Positions 8,111 through 10,073 of a DNA stretch of 10,073 nucleotides are shown piece by piece (within the stretch, counting starts at the first letter, position 1; every line of letters starts with the position of its first letter). The stretch is taken from assembly GCA_964355545.1 (NCBI GenBank), contig CAYHEK010000057.1:1-10073 (forward strand), given 5' to 3'. Both the position numbers and the translations under genes were made by a program. The notes beneath the pieces were generated by a model. It worked only from the letters and a program-made list of their open reading frames with translations. It made no database searches and was not told the DNA's origin. This stretch comes from JAPLGE01 sp964355545. GTDB taxonomy: Bacteria > Bipolaricaulota > Bipolaricaulia > UBA7950 > UBA9294.

Positions 8111-8140
8111 ACTGTAGCACGCAGCTTGCACGCGAGTCAA
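8111..8140 (-). promoter_or_regulatory. Sigma-70-type promoter of the amino-acid ABC operon
   Basis: Minus-strand TTGACT (8140-8135) and TACAGT (8116-8111) are 18 nt apart; they match five and four of six consensus bases. The predicted transcription start, around 8104, gives a leader of about 17 nt that begins almost at the AAGGAGG site. An inverted repeat directly abuts the -35. Confidence 0.7.
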
Positions 8141-8161
8141 GGTCGCGCCCGCGCCGCGACC
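8141..8161. promoter_or_regulatory. 7-bp inverted repeat abutting the ABC promoter, candidate operator
   Basis: GGTCGCG (8141-8147) and CGCGACC (8155-8161) form a perfect inverted repeat with a 7-bp spacer. Its inner edge touches the -35 hexamer of the ABC operon at 8140. The size and spacing suit a dimeric regulator acting on uptake of the transported amino acid. It could also act as an RNA hairpin if transcribed. Confidence 0.4.
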
Positions 8162-8194
8162 AAAAAAAGGCAGCCCGACACCTGTCCGTCAGGC
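8162..8194 (-). terminator. Minus-strand terminator-like hairpin with T7 tract
   Basis: On the minus strand GCCTGAC (8194-8188) pairs with GTCGGGC (8179-8173) over 7 bp including one G-T wobble, with an 8-nt loop, then TGCC and seven T residues (8168-8162). On the plus strand the wobble becomes a C-A mismatch and the T run an upstream A run, so the signal is directional. No annotated minus-strand gene ends here; it would stop antisense transcription coming from the 8288 gene or end a small unannotated RNA. Confidence 0.5.
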
Positions 8195-8209
8195 CGCGGA
8201 CAAAACCGG

Positions 8210-8232
8210 CCCTTTCCCTTTCCCTGATTCCC
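8210..8232 (-). other. Four-run G-quadruplex motif
   Basis: The minus strand has four GGG runs (8232-8230, 8224-8222, 8218-8216, 8212-8210) separated by loops of 5, 3 and 3 nt (AATCA, AAA, AAA). This satisfies the standard G3N1-7 pattern. It lies about 55 bp upstream of the 8288 gene on that gene's template strand, within or next to where its promoter must be. Folding is predicted from pattern only. Confidence 0.55.
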
Positions 8233-8287
8233 GGTTGGAGCAAGCCCGTTGCGAGTAGGTTTCTCGGTGAAGCATAAGGAGGTCACG

Positions 8288-9463
8288 ATGCGCCGGATGG
8301 CCGCACGCGCCACAGTCTTACTCCTTCTGGGTCTTCTGTCCGGAGGGGGACTCGCCTGGGCCGACGGGGTGGGGTTCTCTGGGAGCGTCGGCCTGGAGAC
8401 GACGGTCGTCCCTGTCCCACCCCTTTCGTACAACATCTCCTCCGAGCTTGCGCTCTCCTTAAGCGTGGCCGACTTTTCCTTTAACTCCAACACGGTCTTT
8501 GACCTCTCCGGTTTTCAGTCGCAGTACTTCGCCGTCTCTGTCGGGCTCGGCGCGGTCCGGATCGCCGACGGGATCCTCTTTGACCCCTACTTCGCTCGCA
8601 ACACGCTCTCCGTTGACCTGGAGATCGTCGGGATCCGCGTCGGGATCGACCTCATCCTGGCGGATGTCGGTGTCCCTCCGATTCCCGCCTACAGCGTGGG
8701 GACGGTCCTCGAGCTTTCAAGCAGCGTGGTGAGCGGCTTCACCATCACCACCCTCACCGGGTTCGGAGCCGCCGACCTCGTCAACCTCCTCGATGGAGTG
8801 GAGGCGCCGTTCTCGCACGACCTTTCGTATCTCTTCTCTTACCTTGACCTTCTCTTCGGCCCTGCCCCGACGTGGGAGGTTACGGTCGTCCCGGGCTTCT
8901 ACTTCGAGGAGGAGCTCGTGCGCCTGGAGGTGGACTGCGCAGGCCTCGTCGCAAGCAGCACGACGTGGCTTTCCTGGACAGGGTTTGCCCGAGAGATCTT
9001 CGAGTTCGGCTATCGGTTCCAGGAGCCGACGATCTCCTTCCTGACGGCGCTCGAGCTGGACGATACGTTCGCGATCAGCGGGCTTGACTTCCTTCTCGAC
9101 CTCGTGATCGAGGGGGTGCGTTTCACCTCGTGGACGAGCTTCTCCCAGCCCGCTCTCCCTTCCTTGATCCCGATCGTCTTCTCGGGCCAGGGGTTCGCCG
9201 TCTCGTTCGAGCTGTGCGGCGCGCGGATCACGGCCGAGACGGACTTCGACTCGACCTTCCTCTTTGAGCAACAGCTCCTCGGGATCGAGGCGACGTTCGA
9301 GCCGGTCACCTTCAAGAGCCTGACCGCCTTCGATGCGGGCGGGTTCGCGGGCGAGTGGATCTCGGCCTCCGTCACGTTCAGCGGGGTTAGTCTCTACACG
9401 CGGGCCGCCTTCGACGCAGGCGGGATCATTGAGATCGTCTTCGGATTCGAGTTCACATTCTAG
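8288..9463 (+). CDS. Secreted repeat protein, probable outer-membrane beta-barrel, unknown family
   Basis: I do not recognise the family. It has 391 residues. The start ATG 8288 is chosen because AAGGAGG ends 5 nt before it and a signal peptide follows at once (MRRMAAR basic start, Leu-rich core, likely cleavage after AWA25). The mature part is rich in Phe, Ser, Thr, Gly and Val in alternating strand-like runs and ends GFEFTF with a terminal Phe, as outer-membrane barrels do. A degenerate motif of the form T-x-F-D-x-x-G-F recurs: near 68 (NTVFDLSGF), 156 (LTGFGAADL), 228, 252, 281, 317, 345 (LTAFDAGGF) and 372 (RAAFDAGGI). In the C-terminal half it recurs every 24-36 residues, about one beta-hairpin. 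The protein is acidic overall, with only two Cys (217, 310). It is followed 5 nt later by a sigma factor gene. No clear promoter is visible upstream. It could be a porin-like or surface-layer protein; function unknown. Confidence 0.8.
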   Translation: MRRMAARATVLLLLGLLSGGGLAWADGVGFSGSVGLETTVVPVPPLSYNISSELALSLSVADFSFNSNTVFDLSGFQSQYFAVSVGLGAVRIADGILFDPYFARNTLSVDLEIVGIRVGIDLILADVGVPPIPAYSVGTVLELSSSVVSGFTITTLTGFGAADLVNLLDGVEAPFSHDLSYLFSYLDLLFGPAPTWEVTVVPGFYFEEELVRLEVDCAGLVASSTTWLSWTGFAREIFEFGYRFQEPTISFLTALELDDTFAISGLDFLLDLVIEGVRFTSWTSFSQPALPSLIPIVFSGQGFAVSFELCGARITAETDFDSTFLFEQQLLGIEATFEPVTFKSLTAFDAGGFAGEWISASVTFSGVSLYTRAAFDAGGIIEIVFGFEFTF

Positions 9464-9468
9464 AGCCG

Positions 9469-10073
9469 ATGGCAAAGAGAAAGGGGCGCTTCTCCGACCT
9501 GGACCTGGATGGGCTCCTTGCCCTCTTGATGAAAGGGGGGCCCCAGGTGGGGGATGTCCGGGAAGAGCTCCTCCGCCGAGCGACCTCCCTCGTCGGGGAG
9601 ACGATCGAGGAGTCTTTCCAGAAGAGCGGGTTCTCCGAGGAGGAACTCTCCCGCGCTGGGTATCTAGGTCTCTTGAACGCCGCGTACAACGTTCAGCTCT
9701 CCCGCGGGAAGGACTTCCGCGAGTACGCGAAAAACCTGATCAAGGGGGAGATCCGCCAGCACATCCGCGAGCGCGTCAAGCGGGCTCCAATCCCGCGCTG
9801 GCTGAAGAACCTGAACCGCCAGCTCGAGGCGGCCGAGGCGCGGCTCTTGCGCGAGAAAGGACGCCTCCCCACCTTAAGCGAACTCGCGGACGCCGTCAAC
9901 ATCACCGAGCAGGGGATCACAGAGATCTTCAAGGCGAGGGAGGCGTTGAACTACGTCTCGCTCAGCGCGGAACAGAGAGAGAACGACCCGATCCCGACGA
10001 TCGACTCTTCAAAGATCACAAGCAAGCGCCCCGATCCCTTTCCGATTCAGTACCGGATCCACATCGCCAAGGC
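9469..10073 (+). CDS. Sigma-70 family RNA polymerase sigma factor, SigB/SigF/FliA-like (3' end missing)
   Basis: Directs RNA polymerase to a subset of promoters. 201 residues are visible and the frame is open at the window edge. Region 2 covers about residues 35-112: LVGETIEESF, ELSRAGYLGLLNAAYNV (60-75), G80-x-DFREYAKNLIKGEIRQHIRERVKR (to 105), then the PIPRWLKNL of region 3 entry (107-115). Region 3 continues with EAAEARLLREKGRLPTLSELADAVNI (120-145). An acidic linker (ENDPIPTID) and RIHIAKA (196 onward) mark the start of region 4, whose helix-turn-helix is cut off. The usual Asp of the YD step after GLLxAA is replaced (AAYNVQLSRG). ATG 9469 is 5 nt after the preceding stop and lacks a ribosome binding site, implying coupling; GTG 9547, 6 nt after AAAGGGGGG, is an alternative that would drop 26 residues. 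Confidence 0.88.
   Translation, partial: MAKRKGRFSDLDLDGLLALLMKGGPQVGDVREELLRRATSLVGETIEESFQKSGFSEEELSRAGYLGLLNAAYNVQLSRGKDFREYAKNLIKGEIRQHIRERVKRAPIPRWLKNLNRQLEAAEARLLREKGRLPTLSELADAVNITEQGITEIFKAREALNYVSLSAEQRENDPIPTIDSSKITSKRPDPFPIQYRIHIAK

Noticed and set aside
8088..8243. 52-codon N-terminal extension of the binding protein
   Set aside because: It would run through the promoter and inverted repeat and bury the signal peptide; ATG 8087 has an AAGGAGG site and a signal peptide directly after it.
8249..8278. Possible plus-strand promoter TTGCGA ... CATAAG upstream of 8288
   Set aside because: Both boxes match only four of six bases, and the implied start near 8285 would lie downstream of the ribosome binding site.
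8249..8287. Earlier TTG start at 8249 for the barrel-like protein
   Set aside because: The ribosome site AAGGAGG at 8276-8282 points to ATG 8288 and the signal peptide begins there; the 13 extra residues would spoil it.

Overview
The window is a gene-dense, GC-rich bacterial segment (G+C in the 60s by eye, not counted). It has short intergenic gaps, strong AGGAGG-type ribosome binding sites, 4-nt GTGA gene overlaps and E. coli-like -35/-10 promoters with short leaders. A signal-peptide protein with an outer-membrane-barrel look and a terminal Phe suggests a diderm. The gene mix (COG1313 radical SAM, stand-alone class V aminotransferase plus short SerA plus DUF1015, SigB/SigF/FliA-like sigma factor) fits a deep-branching, possibly thermophilic anaerobe. 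Bipolaricaulota (OP1/Acetothermia) or another relative of Thermotogota/Synergistota is my guess only. I see no tRNA, rRNA, CRISPR, insertion sequence or phage gene.

Layout. 1-578 (-): a lemA gene, with the first codons of a downstream gene overlapping its stop by GTGA. 579-640: a compact divergent control region with a 14-bp perfect palindrome. 641-1546 (+): a PflX-type radical SAM protein. 1530-4902 (+): a three-gene serine-biosynthesis operon (class V aminotransferase, SerA, DUF1015) driven by a promoter buried in the 3' end of the radical SAM gene. 4903-4944: a convergent junction with two inverted repeats. 4945-8140 (-): a complete polar amino-acid ABC importer in the order binding protein, permease, ATPase, permease, with its own promoter and a large hairpin between the binding protein and the first permease. 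8088-8287: the largest non-coding gap, about 200 bp, holding the ABC promoter, an abutting inverted repeat, a minus-strand terminator-like hairpin with a T7 tract, and a minus-strand G-quadruplex motif. 8288 to the end (+): a secreted repeat/beta-barrel-like protein of unknown family followed 5 nt later by a sigma factor that runs off the window.

How it fits together. The serine operon supplies the dehydrogenase and transaminase steps from 3-phosphoglycerate, but no phosphoserine phosphatase is visible; DUF1015 sits where one might be expected. The ABC operon would bring in a polar amino acid. The barrel-like protein/sigma pair is the least explained unit. The best leads are the DUF1015-serine link, the barrel/sigma pair with its structured upstream region, and a probable non-canonical ATC start for one permease.
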